This document shows positions 1 through 7,839 of a stretch of 36,832 nt of DNA, one piece after another. The stretch comes from Gemmatimonadota bacterium (GTDB lineage: Bacteria > Gemmatimonadota > Gemmatimonadetes > Gemmatimonadales > GWC2-71-9), in assembly GCA_003222115.1 (NCBI GenBank), contig QHUL01000075.1:1-36832 (forward strand), read 5' to 3'. Position 1 is the first letter of the stretch, and every line of letters starts with the position of its first letter. The translations under genes were made by a program, and so were the position numbers. Under the pieces are notes generated by a model. The model saw only the letters and a program-made list of their open reading frames with translations, searched no databases and had not been told where the DNA came from.

Positions 1-1247
1 CGCAGCCGCCACATGTAGCCGAGGAACATGAGTTTGATCGCGGCGTAGGTGACGAACAGCGACCAGGCCGCCCCCAGCACGCCCCACGCGGGAATGAGCA
101 GCAGGTTGGCGGCCACGTTGACCGCCGCGCCCAGCCCCCACAGCGTCAGGTTGGCACGGTCACGGCCCAGCGCCATCAGGGGAGGCGAGACGAACAGCAG
201 GTAAAGCCAGCAGTAGGCGCCCATCACCACCTTCAGGCTCGTGCCCACGACCGGGGCGGTGCGCCCGCCGTACGCGGCGCGCACCAGCTCGGGCGCGTAC
301 AGCAGGATCGCCACCGTGAGGACGACGATGACCGTGGCGCCGACCTTGTTGAGGAGCACCAGCCGGCGCGCGAACTGGTCCGCGGCCCGCGCGCGCACGT
401 CGGCGAGGAACGCGTAGAACACGTCCTCGGCGATCGCCAGCGGGATCGCGGCCGCCATGCCGAACCGCAACGCCTGCTGGAACTCGCCCACCGCCGCCTC
501 GCCCGAGAAGTACGACAACAGCACGGTCCCGAGCTGCAGCGACAGCGCGGCGCTGAGCGCGTACAAGGCGAAGGGGGAGGACTGCACCACCATCCGCCAC
601 GCCTCCCCGGGACTGGGTCGCGCCCACGAGACCCCGACGACGCGGGCGTACAGCGCGACGCACACTACGAGGTACACGAGCCGGGCGCCGAGAAAGCAGA
701 GGGCCAGGTTGACGGGCGAGGGCGCGAGCCACAGCACGATCGCTTGCGACACGAACAGCACGCCGTACAGCACGACGTAGCTCAGCGTCTCGGCGTCGAA
801 CCGCTGCAGTCCCTTGAACGCCGCGGTGAGGTAGGTCCCGTAGGAGTTCGCCGCGAACGACAGCGTGATGATGACGCTCGCCGCCACGACCGGGCCCGTC
901 GCGCCCAGCAGCGCGAGGGTCACGCCCAGGAGCGCGAGGGCGGCGAGCGACAGCGCTCCCTTGGCGAGCGCCCCGCTCGGCAAGAGCGTTGCGGCCGCCG
1001 CGCGGTCCCGCGCGATCTCACGTGTGACGAGGAAGTTGAAGCCGTAGTCGCACAGCACGACGCAGATGCTGCCCAGTGCGATCGCCAGCGTGTACTGGCC
1101 GAACGCCTGGGTCGAGAGGACGCGGGCGGCCAGGACGATGAGGAGGACGTGCACGCCGATGCGCAGGCCGAAGCTGACCGCCGAGAACCAGAGGTTCCGC
1201 CCCAGCCGGCCGAACCAGAGGTCCGGCAGCGCGTCTTCTCCCGTCAC
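1..1247 (-). CDS. Oligosaccharide flippase (Wzx-like), 3' end cut by window edge
   Basis: An open reading frame runs from a GTG at 1247 off the left edge, giving about 415 residues without the C-terminus. The translation is a string of hydrophobic segments in the pattern of MATE/MOP-superfamily polysaccharide exporters. An early segment reads FGQYTLAIALGS, and a late one reads NVAANLLLIPAWGVLGAAW, a typical flippase helix motif. By family it would flip an undecaprenyl-linked repeat unit across the inner membrane. The GTG overlaps the stop of the upstream epimerase (GTGA), so the two are probably translationally coupled and it is the last visible gene of the 6268-to-1 operon. A second, dissimilar flippase lies at 32058-33644. 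Family assignment is firm; substrate is unknown. Confidence 0.85.
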   Translation of the reverse strand, partial: MTGEDALPDLWFGRLGRNLWFSAVSFGLRIGVHVLLIVLAARVLSTQAFGQYTLAIALGSICVVLCDYGFNFLVTREIARDRAAAATLLPSGALAKGALSLAALALLGVTLALLGATGPVVAASVIITLSFAANSYGTYLTAAFKGLQRFDAETLSYVVLYGVLFVSQAIVLWLAPSPVNLALCFLGARLVYLVVCVALYARVVGVSWARPSPGEAWRMVVQSSPFALYALSAALSLQLGTVLLSYFSGEAAVGEFQQALRFGMAAAIPLAIAEDVFYAFLADVRARAADQFARRLVLLNKVGATVIVVLTVAILLYAPELVRAAYGGRTAPVVGTSLKVVMGAYCWLYLLFVSPPLMALGRDRANLTLWGLGAAVNVAANLLLIPAWGVLGAAWSLFVTYAAIKLMFLGYMWRL

Positions 1248-2197
1248 ACCGCCTGCTTCCGATGCGCCAGGTGCCACTCGCAGGTCAGCCGCAGGCCCTC
1301 GCGCGACCCCACGGTGGGCTCGTAGCCCAGCACCGCCCGCGCTCGCTCCAGCGAAGCGACCGAATGCCGCACCTCCCCGGCGCGGGGAGGCAGCTGTCGC
1401 GCGGCGACCGTCGCGCCCAGCCGGGTGCGGATGACGTCCCACACGTCGTTCACGGAAATGCCGGCGCCGCCCGCCACGTTCACCACGGCGCCCGCCGCCT
1501 CCTTGGGGGCGCGGCACGCCAGCATGTTGGCGTGCACCACGTCCGCCACGTACGTGAAGTCCCGCGTCTGGCGGCCGTCGCCGAAGATCACGGGCGACTC
1601 GCCGTCGAGCGCCGCCGCGATGAACTTCGGCACCGCCGCGGAATACGGCGACTCCGGGTCCTGGCGCGGCCCGAACACGTTGAAGTAGCGCAGCGAGATC
1701 GTGTCGAGCCCGAACACCGACGTGAACACCCGGCAGTACTGCTCGCCCGCCAGCTTGGCCACCGCGTAGGGCGAGAGTGGGCTGGGGCGCGCCGACTCCT
1801 CCTTGGGGAGCGTCGCGCCGTCGCCGTACACCGATGAGGACGAGGCGTACACGAAGCGTCGCACCTCGGCGTCCCGCGCCGCGAGCAGCATCGTCAGCGT
1901 CCCGGTCACGTTGGCCTCGTGCGTCACCATCGGCTCGGCGACGGACCGGGGCACCGAGGGGACGGCGGCCTGGTGCAGCACGAAGTCCACTCCGTCGCAG
2001 GCGCGGCGGCACACGTCGAGATCCACGACGCTGCCCTCCAGCAGCTCGACGCGGTCGAGCCAGGGGGCGAGGTTCTCGCGCTTCCCGGTGGCGAAGTTGT
2101 CGAGCACGCGCGCCTCGCTCCCGGCCTGCGCGACCAGGTGCTCCACCAGATGCGAGCCGATGAACCCGGCCCCGCCCGTGACCAGGTAGCGCGTCAC
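1244..2197 (-). CDS. NAD-dependent nucleotide-sugar epimerase/dehydratase (UDP-hexose 4-epimerase type)
   Basis: The product is 317 aa, an extended short-chain dehydrogenase/reductase of normal length for the family. The N-terminal Rossmann motif is TGGAGFIGSHL (residues 7-17). The catalytic Ser region is ASSSSVYGD and the YxxxK motif is YAVAK. It also has RYFNVFGPRQ, typical of UDP-glucose/UDP-GlcNAc 4-epimerases and WbpP-like enzymes. The expected role is interconversion of UDP-Glc(NAc) and UDP-Gal(NAc), or the uronic forms, to feed glycan assembly. The start is a GTG at 2197 overlapping the stop of the glycosyltransferase gene (GTGA). The stop overlaps the flippase start in the same way. 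Substrate cannot be decided by eye. Confidence 0.85.
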   Translation of the reverse strand: MTRYLVTGGAGFIGSHLVEHLVAQAGSEARVLDNFATGKRENLAPWLDRVELLEGSVVDLDVCRRACDGVDFVLHQAAVPSVPRSVAEPMVTHEANVTGTLTMLLAARDAEVRRFVYASSSSVYGDGATLPKEESARPSPLSPYAVAKLAGEQYCRVFTSVFGLDTISLRYFNVFGPRQDPESPYSAAVPKFIAAALDGESPVIFGDGRQTRDFTYVADVVHANMLACRAPKEAAGAVVNVAGGAGISVNDVWDVIRTRLGATVAARQLPPRAGEVRHSVASLERARAVLGYEPTVGSREGLRLTCEWHLAHRKQAV

Positions 2198-3402
2198 GCC
2201 GCCACCCGGCGGCCGGGCCGTTGGGCGAGCAGCTCGTCGTACAGCCGCTCGACGTCCCTGACCAGGCGCTGCACTCCGTACCGCTCGCCGATCGCCGTGC
2301 TCCCGGTCGTCCCGAATCGCTCCCGCGCGGAGCCATCAGCGAGGGTGAGCAGCGCCCGCGCGAGCGCGGCCTCGTCCCGGGGAGGCACCAGCAGCCCGAG
2401 CCGCCCCTCCTCCAGCACGTCCGCGACGCCGCCCACGTTCGTGGCGACCACCGCGCGGCCGCACGCCAGTGCTTCGATCAGGCACACCGGGGTGCCCTCG
2501 TTGTCCGAGGTCAGCGCCACGATGTCCGACCCGTAGTACACGGCTGCGAGATCCCTGCGCCAGCCGAGGAACCGCACGCGCTCGGCGAGGCCCAGGCGAG
2601 AGGCCAGCTCGCGCAGCCGCCCCTCCTCTTCGCCGCCCCCGACGAGCGCCAGCAGGAACCGCGGGCTCCCGTGCGGCAGCCGGGCGAAAGCGCGCAGCGC
2701 GAGCGCGTGGTTCTTGATGGCGGTGAGGCGACCGACCATCGTGACGACCACGTCCGACCGCGCGCCGATCTCGTCCCGGAAGCGACGCCGCTCGAGCTCG
2801 GCATCGGCCTTGAGAAGCCGGTCCAGGTCGAGACCCAGCGGAATCACGCCGACCCGGTCCGGCGGCAACCCGAGATAGCGGGCGACGTCCTTGGCCTGCC
2901 GCGGGCTGATGGCGACGAACTTCGTGGTGATGCGCGCGAGTGCGCGCTCCACCGTGATGAAGAAGAGTGTCTTGAGGCGCCCGAAATAGCCGTGGAAGAC
3001 GTGCCCGTGAAAGGTGTGCACGCGCACCGGCACGCCCGCCAGCCACGCCGCCAGACGGCCCAGCGTGCCTGCTTTCGCCGTGTGCGTATGCACGATGTGG
3101 GGGCGGGCCGTGCGGCACAGCCGCCACAGCTTCCACAGCGCGACGACGTCATTCAGCGGATGGAGCGTCCTGCCGAGCTCCGGAATGCTGAGGAACGCCA
3201 CCCCGCGCTCGCGGGCGAACCCGGACATGTCCGCCTCGCCGCGCTGCACGCTGCCCGCGACCAGCAGGGTCGGATAGCGGGCCTGCGTCCCGGCCGAGAG
3301 CAGCACGACGTGCCACGCCGGCCCGCCGACGTTGAGCCGCGCGATGATGCGTACCACCAGGACCGGCTCGCCGCTCCTCGCCGCCGGCGCATCCCGAGAC
3401 AC
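2194..3402 (-). CDS. GT4-family glycosyltransferase
   Basis: The product is 402 aa from a GTG at 3402. The same frame stays open far upstream, but that part is out-of-frame sequence of the preceding gene, so the start was placed at the GTG just before the conserved N-terminus. The N-terminal donor-independent half shows VVRIIARLNVGGPAWHVV and the HTHTAKAGTLGRLAA motif typical of EPS GT4 enzymes. The C-terminal half has VVTMVGRLTAIKN, FLGWRRDL and the EX7E region SDNEGTPVCLIEALACG. Family knowledge predicts a retaining GT-B enzyme that adds a nucleotide-sugar residue to a lipid-linked intermediate. It overlaps both neighbours by a few bases, marking a coupled operon. Donor and acceptor are unknown. 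Confidence 0.85.
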   Translation of the reverse strand: MSRDAPAARSGEPVLVVRIIARLNVGGPAWHVVLLSAGTQARYPTLLVAGSVQRGEADMSGFARERGVAFLSIPELGRTLHPLNDVVALWKLWRLCRTARPHIVHTHTAKAGTLGRLAAWLAGVPVRVHTFHGHVFHGYFGRLKTLFFITVERALARITTKFVAISPRQAKDVARYLGLPPDRVGVIPLGLDLDRLLKADAELERRRFRDEIGARSDVVVTMVGRLTAIKNHALALRAFARLPHGSPRFLLALVGGGEEEGRLRELASRLGLAERVRFLGWRRDLAAVYYGSDIVALTSDNEGTPVCLIEALACGRAVVATNVGGVADVLEEGRLGLLVPPRDEAALARALLTLADGSARERFGTTGSTAIGERYGVQRLVRDVERLYDELLAQRPGRRVAA

Positions 3403-3407
3403 GGCGA

Positions 3408-5294
3408 TCAGGCACCCCTGACGCGCGACACCGTCAGGGGATGCGCAGGGGTCTCCCTGGTGGTGGACTGCTGCTGCGCGGTGACGGCGTGGAAGTCGAG
3501 ATCCAGTTGGACCAGCTCGGTGCCCCGCCGCGCGGCCAGGGCCCGGACGGCCGCGAGTGTCTCGGGCGACAGCTTCCGCGTGCCGAGCAGGATTTTCGTC
3601 ACGCCATACCGCTCCACCGCCCAGTCCAGGCTGGCGTGGCCCCCGACCACCGGCAAGCCGTGCATCCGCAAGCCCTTTTTCCGCGGATCGTCGTCCAGGA
3701 AGCAGACCGGCTGCATGTTCAGCACCTGGTTGATCAGGAGCCCGCGCAAAACGAGCTCGCCCCCGTCGCCGGCTCCGTAGATCAGCACGCGTTCGCCGGC
3801 GACCTGCAGCGACTTCCGCAGCTCCTCCAGGGAACGGAACGACAGCCGCGCCGTGAGCACGAGCGCCGCGGTCAGCAGGGCGTCGATGTAGATCACGCTG
3901 TGCGATCGGGCGAGGGCGGGCACCCGCCACTCCGCGTACACGAGGATCGCGACCGTGCTGATGACGATCGCGCCGACGATGCGGTACAGGTCGACGATGC
4001 CCGCGTAGCGCCAGATGCTGCGGTACACGCCGCACAGGGCGAACACGGTGACCTTGATGGCGATGACGAGCCCGAGCGTGGCCTCGAACGCCCGGGCGTA
4101 GTCGGCGGGGAGCAGCCCGTCGAACCGCAGCCGGTAGGCACCGTAGTACGCGAGCGCGACCAGGCCGACGTCCAGCAGGATCTCGGCCAGCCGGCGCTTG
4201 TAGACGAGGTTCCCCAGCAGCAAGGTGAAGCGCGTCGGCGGCCCGGCCCCGTTCGGCTCGTACACGTGCAGCCGGCTCAGGTACGCCGCGAGCAGGCACA
4301 TCGCGATGAGGAACACGCTCCCCACGAGGATCCCCAGCCCGGCGTCGAGGCGCGTCAAGAACAGCGCCACCAAGCCGCCCAGCGCCGCGAAGGCGTAGAG
4401 CAACAGCGCCACCTGTCGCTCCCCCAGGCCCAGCGCCACCAGACGATGCGTGGTGTGATCCCGTCCGCCCTCGGCGATCGAGCGTCCCGCCAGCGTCCGC
4501 GTGATGGCGACCAGGGCCGTGTCGAGAATCGGGATCGCCACGAGCGTCAGCGGCACGAACAGAATCGACACGAGGCTCCCCGACACCACGGTGGGCGAGG
4601 TGGCCGCCAGGCCCGCGAGCGCCGCGCCCAGGAACAGGCTGCCGGCGTCGCCCATGAAGATCCGCGCCGGGTGAAAGTTGTAGCGCAGGAAGCCGAGCGT
4701 CGCCCCCGCGAGCGACCAGGCGAGCGCCGCGTGCAGCCACGCCTGCTGGCGGGCGAAGGTGACGCCGAGAAAGAAGGCGGCGATGGCGCCGACCCCGGCG
4801 GCGACGCCGTCCATGTTGTCTAGCAGGTTGAAGGCGTTCGTCAGGGCGACGAACCAGAATAAGGTCAACACCACGTTGGCGACGTACCACGGCGACACGT
4901 CGAGCAGCCCCCCGAAGCTCAGCAGCGTGACGCCGGCCAGCAGCTGCAGCACGAACTTGAGCTGGGCCCGGAGGCGGACCACGTCGTCGAGCAGCCCGAC
5001 CAGGAACATCAACGCGGCGCTGAGGGCGACGCCCACTGCCGTGCCCCTGAGAACGCTCTCGATCTCCGCCCCATAGCTGGGCCCGAGCAGCGCGGCGACC
5101 CCGACGCCGACCACCGTCGCCAGCCCCACCGCCACCCCGCCGAACAGGGCCGTGGGCCGGCGGTGCCACCGCTCGCTCATGGGGTGCGCGACGACGCCGA
5201 CCCGCAGCGCCAGCCAGCGGGCGGCCGGCGTCAGCACCAGCGCGGCGAGCAGCGACGCGGTCACGACGACCGCGCTCTCGAGCAGCGCGCTCAT
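3408..5294 (-). CDS. WecA/MraY-like initiating sugar-1-phosphate transferase fused to a CapD-type membrane/Rossmann module
   Basis: The product is 628 aa, nearly twice the length of WecA. Residues 1-340 are a polytopic polyprenyl-phosphate N-acetylhexosamine-1-phosphate transferase. They carry the metal-binding DD pair (103-104), NLLDNMDG (156-163), GDAGS (215-219) and the HTTHR motif (280-284). Residues about 365-490 form further hydrophobic helices resembling the N-terminal membrane part of CapD/FlaA1-type proteins. Residues about 500-580 are a Rossmann unit with GAGDGG (507-512) and CFLDDDPRKKG, as in the CoA-binding-like domain preceding the catalytic part of CapD. The catalytic CapD dehydratase domain is missing. 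The inferred role is to start a glycan on undecaprenyl phosphate, with the added module perhaps sensing a nucleotide or nucleotide sugar. ATG 5294 overlaps the upstream stop (ATGA). Confidence 0.88.
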   Translation of the reverse strand: MSALLESAVVVTASLLAALVLTPAARWLALRVGVVAHPMSERWHRRPTALFGGVAVGLATVVGVGVAALLGPSYGAEIESVLRGTAVGVALSAALMFLVGLLDDVVRLRAQLKFVLQLLAGVTLLSFGGLLDVSPWYVANVVLTLFWFVALTNAFNLLDNMDGVAAGVGAIAAFFLGVTFARQQAWLHAALAWSLAGATLGFLRYNFHPARIFMGDAGSLFLGAALAGLAATSPTVVSGSLVSILFVPLTLVAIPILDTALVAITRTLAGRSIAEGGRDHTTHRLVALGLGERQVALLLYAFAALGGLVALFLTRLDAGLGILVGSVFLIAMCLLAAYLSRLHVYEPNGAGPPTRFTLLLGNLVYKRRLAEILLDVGLVALAYYGAYRLRFDGLLPADYARAFEATLGLVIAIKVTVFALCGVYRSIWRYAGIVDLYRIVGAIVISTVAILVYAEWRVPALARSHSVIYIDALLTAALVLTARLSFRSLEELRKSLQVAGERVLIYGAGDGGELVLRGLLINQVLNMQPVCFLDDDPRKKGLRMHGLPVVGGHASLDWAVERYGVTKILLGTRKLSPETLAAVRALAARRGTELVQLDLDFHAVTAQQQSTTRETPAHPLTVSRVRGA

Positions 5295-6268
5295 GCCGGG
5301 GTGGGCTCCAACGAGCGATGGTAGGCGATCACCGACCGCAAGGTCTCGTCCAGGCCGACCCGCGGCGCGTAGCCGATCGCCGCCCGGATCTTCTCCAGCG
5401 AGGGCACGCGCCGTGGCATGTCCTCGAAATCGTCACCGTAGGCCTCGCGGTACGGGACGAACACGATGTCGGACTCGGACTCGGTCAGCCGCCGCACGCG
5501 CTCGGCGAGCTCCACCATCCGGATCTCCTCGTCGCTGCCCACGTTGAAGACCTCGCCGACCCCGCGGTCCGAGTCCATGAGGCCGATCGCCGCGCGCACC
5601 GCGTCGCTGACGTGCGTCAGGCAGCGGGACTGCTGCCCGTCGCCGTACACGGTGATGGGCTCCCCGCGCAGCGCCTGGCCGACGAAGCGGGGCACCACCA
5701 TGCCGTAGCGCCCCGTCTGGCGGGGCCCTACGGTATTGAAGAACCGGGCCACCAGCGTCGGGCAGCGCCGCTCGCGCCAGTAAGCGATCGCCAGGAATTC
5801 GTCGATCGCCTTGGAGCAGGCGTAGCTCCACCGGCCCCGGGACGTCGGTCCCAGGACCAGATCGCCATCCTCCCGAAACGGGATGCGGTTGCTCTTGCCG
5901 TACACTTCCGAGGTGGACGCGATCAGGATCTTCTTGTGCTTCCGGCACGCCGCCGCGAGCACCAGCTCGGTACAGCCCAGGTTGGTCTCGATCGTCCGCA
6001 CCGGGCTCTCTACGACGAGCTTCACCCCGACGGCGGCCGCGAGGTGAAAGATTTGATCCGCGGCGTCGACCAGCTCGCCCAGCAACGGGGCGTCGGTCAT
6101 CGAGGCGACGACCGAGCGGAACCGCGGGTTCTCCTTGAGCCCGGCGATGTTGCGGGCGGACCCCGTCGACAGGTCGTCGATCACGGTGACGGTGTCGCCT
6201 CGGTCGAGCAGCGCTTCGGCGAGATGCGACCCGATGAAACCGGCCCCGCCGGTGATGAGGTAGTGCAG
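5291..6268 (-). CDS. NAD-dependent nucleotide-sugar epimerase/decarboxylase (extended SDR), probable CTG start
   Basis: The Rossmann start HYLITGGAGFIGSHLAEAL is followed by a Ser-rich ASTSEVYG strand, the YxxxK motif (YACSK) and RFFNTVGPRQTGRYG. This combination resembles UDP-glucuronate decarboxylases and dTDP-glucose dehydratase relatives. The product is 325 aa if it begins at CTG 6268. That codon lies 6 nt after a GGGAG Shine-Dalgarno sequence (complement of 6275-6279) and directly before the conserved strand. In-frame GTG 6316 and TTG 6301 exist upstream. However, they fall in or before a TATATT promoter-like box, and would add an unsupported Arg-rich tail. It is the first gene of the block-1 operon. 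Substrate is uncertain; UDP-glucuronate and UDP-galacturonate derivatives are candidates. Confidence 0.8.
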   Translation of the reverse strand: MHYLITGGAGFIGSHLAEALLDRGDTVTVIDDLSTGSARNIAGLKENPRFRSVVASMTDAPLLGELVDAADQIFHLAAAVGVKLVVESPVRTIETNLGCTELVLAAACRKHKKILIASTSEVYGKSNRIPFREDGDLVLGPTSRGRWSYACSKAIDEFLAIAYWRERRCPTLVARFFNTVGPRQTGRYGMVVPRFVGQALRGEPITVYGDGQQSRCLTHVSDAVRAAIGLMDSDRGVGEVFNVGSDEEIRMVELAERVRRLTESESDIVFVPYREAYGDDFEDMPRRVPSLEKIRAAIGYAPRVGLDETLRSVIAYHRSLEPTPA

Positions 6269-6284
6269 AGCGAACTCCCGTGTG

Positions 6285-6299
6285 CGAAGGATGCGGCGC
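6285..6299 (-). repeat. 15-bp leader motif shared with 10697-10711
   Basis: The minus-strand sequence GCGCCGCATCCTTCG occurs here, 16 nt before the proposed CTG start of the epimerase. It occurs again at 10697-10711, 9-10 nt before the proposed CTG start of the receiver-GGDEF gene. In both places it is followed by a purine-rich Shine-Dalgarno sequence. The match could be chance in GC-rich DNA. Confidence 0.4.
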
Positions 6300-6300
6300 A

Positions 6301-6306
6301 AATATA
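6301..6306 (-). promoter_or_regulatory. Candidate -10 element (TATATT) for the block-1 glycan operon
   Basis: Read on the minus strand, TATATT is an isolated AT-rich hexamer in a very GC-rich stretch. It is about 33 nt upstream of the proposed CTG start of the epimerase and follows the hflX stop by about 20 nt. No good -35 box is visible at 16-18 nt spacing. If real, transcription begins near 6294, which excludes GTG 6316 and TTG 6301 as start codons. Confidence 0.35.
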
Positions 6307-6327
6307 CCGGCCCCACAACGACTTAAG

Positions 6328-7698
6328 CTAGAGGCCGCCCCCCAAGACGACTTCCACGCCCTCGCGCCGCAGCTTGCCGAGCAGCCACGCCTCGACGCGC
6401 GCCGTTACCTCCACCACGCCGTCCACCTGGATCTCGGCCATCACCTCGGAGTCGCGGTGCAGCGCCGCGAGGAGCCGCCCGTCGCCTACCGGTACACGGA
6501 TCTGCGCGACGGGGCGGAGCGCCTGGGCGGAGGTCCGGAGCACGGAGCGCAGCTCGTCCACCCCGCCCCAACGCGAAACGCGGAACGCCCTAAAGGACTC
6601 CCTGTCGGTCGCGGAAGGCGGAACGGACGAGGTGAGGACCGCGTGCGGGTAACGCTCCCGGACCTGTGCGAGAAACGCTTCTGGGTCGGGGAGTAAGTCG
6701 GCCTTGTTGAAGACATAAATCACGCGCTTCCGCTCGATACTTCCACTTTCGTTCCGCGTTCCGCGTTCCACGTTCCGCATTTCTTTGTCCACCACTTCCA
6801 CCTGCTCCTCCCAGCTCGGGTGTCCCGCGTCGATCACGTGCAGTAGCAGGTCCGCCGCGCGCGCTTCTTCGAGCGTGGCGCGGAACGACGCCACCAGATG
6901 ATGCGGCAGCTTGCGGATGAACCCGACGGTGTCGCTGAGCCGGAAGCGGTAGCCCTCGCCCACGTCCACCTCGCGGGTGAGCGTGTCGAGGGTCGCGAAC
7001 AGGCGATCCTCGACGAAGATGTCGTCGCCGGTGAGGGCCCGCAGAATGCTCGACTTGCCGGTGTTGGTGTAGCCCACGAGCGCGCCGCTCGGGCACTCGC
7101 GGCGCCCGAGCCGCTGGTTCGCGCGGTGGTCCGCCACGTCCTCCAGGCGCTTCTTCAGGACCGAGATCTTGCGGCGGATCGCGCGCCGGTCCGTCTCGAG
7201 CTGGGTCTCGCCCGGGCCCCGCAACCCGATGCCGCCGCGGATGCGCGACAAGTGCGTCCACATCCGGGTGAGCCGCGGCAGCAGGTACTCGAGCTGTGCG
7301 AGCTCCACCTCCATCTTGGCTTCGGCCGAACGGGCCCGGGTCGCGAAGATGTCGAGAATGACCTCGCTCCGGTCCATGACCCGCACCGCGAGCGCCTTCT
7401 CGAGGTTGACTCCCTGCACGGGCGAGAGCGGCTCGTCGACGAGCACCAGCGTGGCGTGGACGTCGGCGAGGATCCCCTTCAGCTCCTCGACCTTCCCCTG
7501 TCCGAGATAGAAGTTGGGCGTGGGCGCCTCGATCCGCTGCGAGGTCCGGCCGACCACCGCCGCGCCGGCCGTGTCCGCGAGGCGCGCCAGCTCCGCGAGA
7601 TGCTCCTCCACCTGTTGCGCGTCGGCCGTCCCCTTGCGCGGGGCGCCGACCAGAAAGGCGCGCTCGACGGGCGGCTGGATGTCTATGAGTTGACGGAT
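6328..7698 (-). CDS. hflX: GTPase HflX (ribosome rescue/splitting GTPase), non-canonical start
   Basis: The protein carries the HflX signature GGIGLRGPGETQLETDRR, the G1 motif GYTNTGKSS, a switch DTVGFIRKLPHHLVASF and the G4 motif NKAD. HflX binds the 50S subunit and splits stalled ribosomes. From GTG 7611 the product would be 427 aa, but the frame stays open upstream and encodes ERAFLVGAPRKG, which matches the conserved HflX N-terminus. No ATG, GTG or TTG occurs between the upstream in-frame TGA and GTG 7611. An ATC at 7698, 9 nt after GGAGG (complement of 7708-7712), is the best candidate start (456 aa). Two loops hold low-complexity insertions encoded by heptamer repeats, including RNVERGTRNE just before G4. 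Function is firm; the start codon is inferred. Confidence 0.9.
   Translation of the reverse strand: MRQLIDIQPPVERAFLVGAPRKGTADAQQVEEHLAELARLADTAGAAVVGRTSQRIEAPTPNFYLGQGKVEELKGILADVHATLVLVDEPLSPVQGVNLEKALAVRVMDRSEVILDIFATRARSAEAKMEVELAQLEYLLPRLTRMWTHLSRIRGGIGLRGPGETQLETDRRAIRRKISVLKKRLEDVADHRANQRLGRRECPSGALVGYTNTGKSSILRALTGDDIFVEDRLFATLDTLTREVDVGEGYRFRLSDTVGFIRKLPHHLVASFRATLEEARAADLLLHVIDAGHPSWEEQVEVVDKEMRNVERGTRNESGSIERKRVIYVFNKADLLPDPEAFLAQVRERYPHAVLTSSVPPSATDRESFRAFRVSRWGGVDELRSVLRTSAQALRPVAQIRVPVGDGRLLAALHRDSEVMAEIQVDGVVEVTARVEAWLLGKLRREGVEVVLGGGL
6570..6590 (+). repeat. Heptamer array (AACGCGG-type, 3 units) inside hflX
   Basis: Three adjoining 7-bp units AACGCGA, AACGCGG and AACGCCC lie in the C-terminal part of hflX. 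The degenerate pair GCGGAAG GCGGAAC follows at 6611-6624. The same heptamer occurs in inverted orientation at 6751-6778. The array encodes part of a non-conserved loop near the C-terminus of HflX. Confidence 0.75.
6751..6778 (-). repeat. Heptamer array (GCGGAAC-type, 4 units) inside hflX
   Basis: Four exact-period 7-bp units read GTTCCGC, GTTCCGC, GTTCCAC and GTTCCGC on the plus strand. On the minus strand they are GCGGAAC units, inverted relative to the array at 6570-6590. They encode the Arg/Asn/Glu-rich insertion upstream of the G4 motif of HflX. Because 7 is not a multiple of 3, the reading frame rotates through the array, so only multiples of three units leave the frame intact. Confidence 0.8.
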
Positions 7699-7732
7699 GC
7701 TAGCGAACCTCCGCTCGGATCACGGGCGCTCC

Positions 7733-7738
7733 ATATAA
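7733..7738 (-). promoter_or_regulatory. Candidate -10 element (TTATAT) for hflX
   Basis: A minus-strand TTATAT lies 34 nt upstream of the proposed ATC start of hflX and about 20 nt upstream of its GGAGG site. No convincing -35 box was found. It sits between the hflX leader and the long inverted repeat at 7748-7833. Confidence 0.3.
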
Positions 7739-7747
7739 GGTAGCAAC

Positions 7748-7833
7748 GGCGTGGTGACTGGGGAGTGGTTCGATGCGACGCGCATCGTGTATCCGGTCCG
7801 CGCCGTCACGAACCACTCCCCACTCCCCACGCC
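7748..7833. repeat. 25-bp inverted repeat with heptamer structure between the LEA gene and hflX
   Basis: The arms at 7748-7772 and 7809-7833 are complementary at 23 of 25 positions, with the inner 13 bp perfect (GGGGAGTGGTTCG). The outer part of the right arm is made of CTCCCCA heptamers. The 36-nt loop contains a second small hairpin (GATGCG/CGCATC, 7772-7786). It starts 6 bp before the stop codon of the LEA gene in transcript order and could end that transcript, but there is no T-tract. It resembles the paired arrays found inside hflX and rarA. Confidence 0.75.
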
Positions 7834-7839
7834 TTCCAC

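Noticed and set aside
3403-5169. Upstream extension of the GT4 frame giving one 991-residue protein
   Set aside because: The extra 589 residues are low-complexity Arg/Gly/Ala sequence antiphase to the well-supported WecA fusion gene; the glycosyltransferase begins at GTG 3402.
5318-6331. Long plus-strand frames antisense to real genes (also 8495-9712, 11310-12929, 15021-16028, 18877-20139, 22816-24234)
   Set aside because: They are His/Arg/Ala/Gly-rich and mirror genes with clear motifs on the other strand, as expected for open antisense frames in GC-rich DNA.
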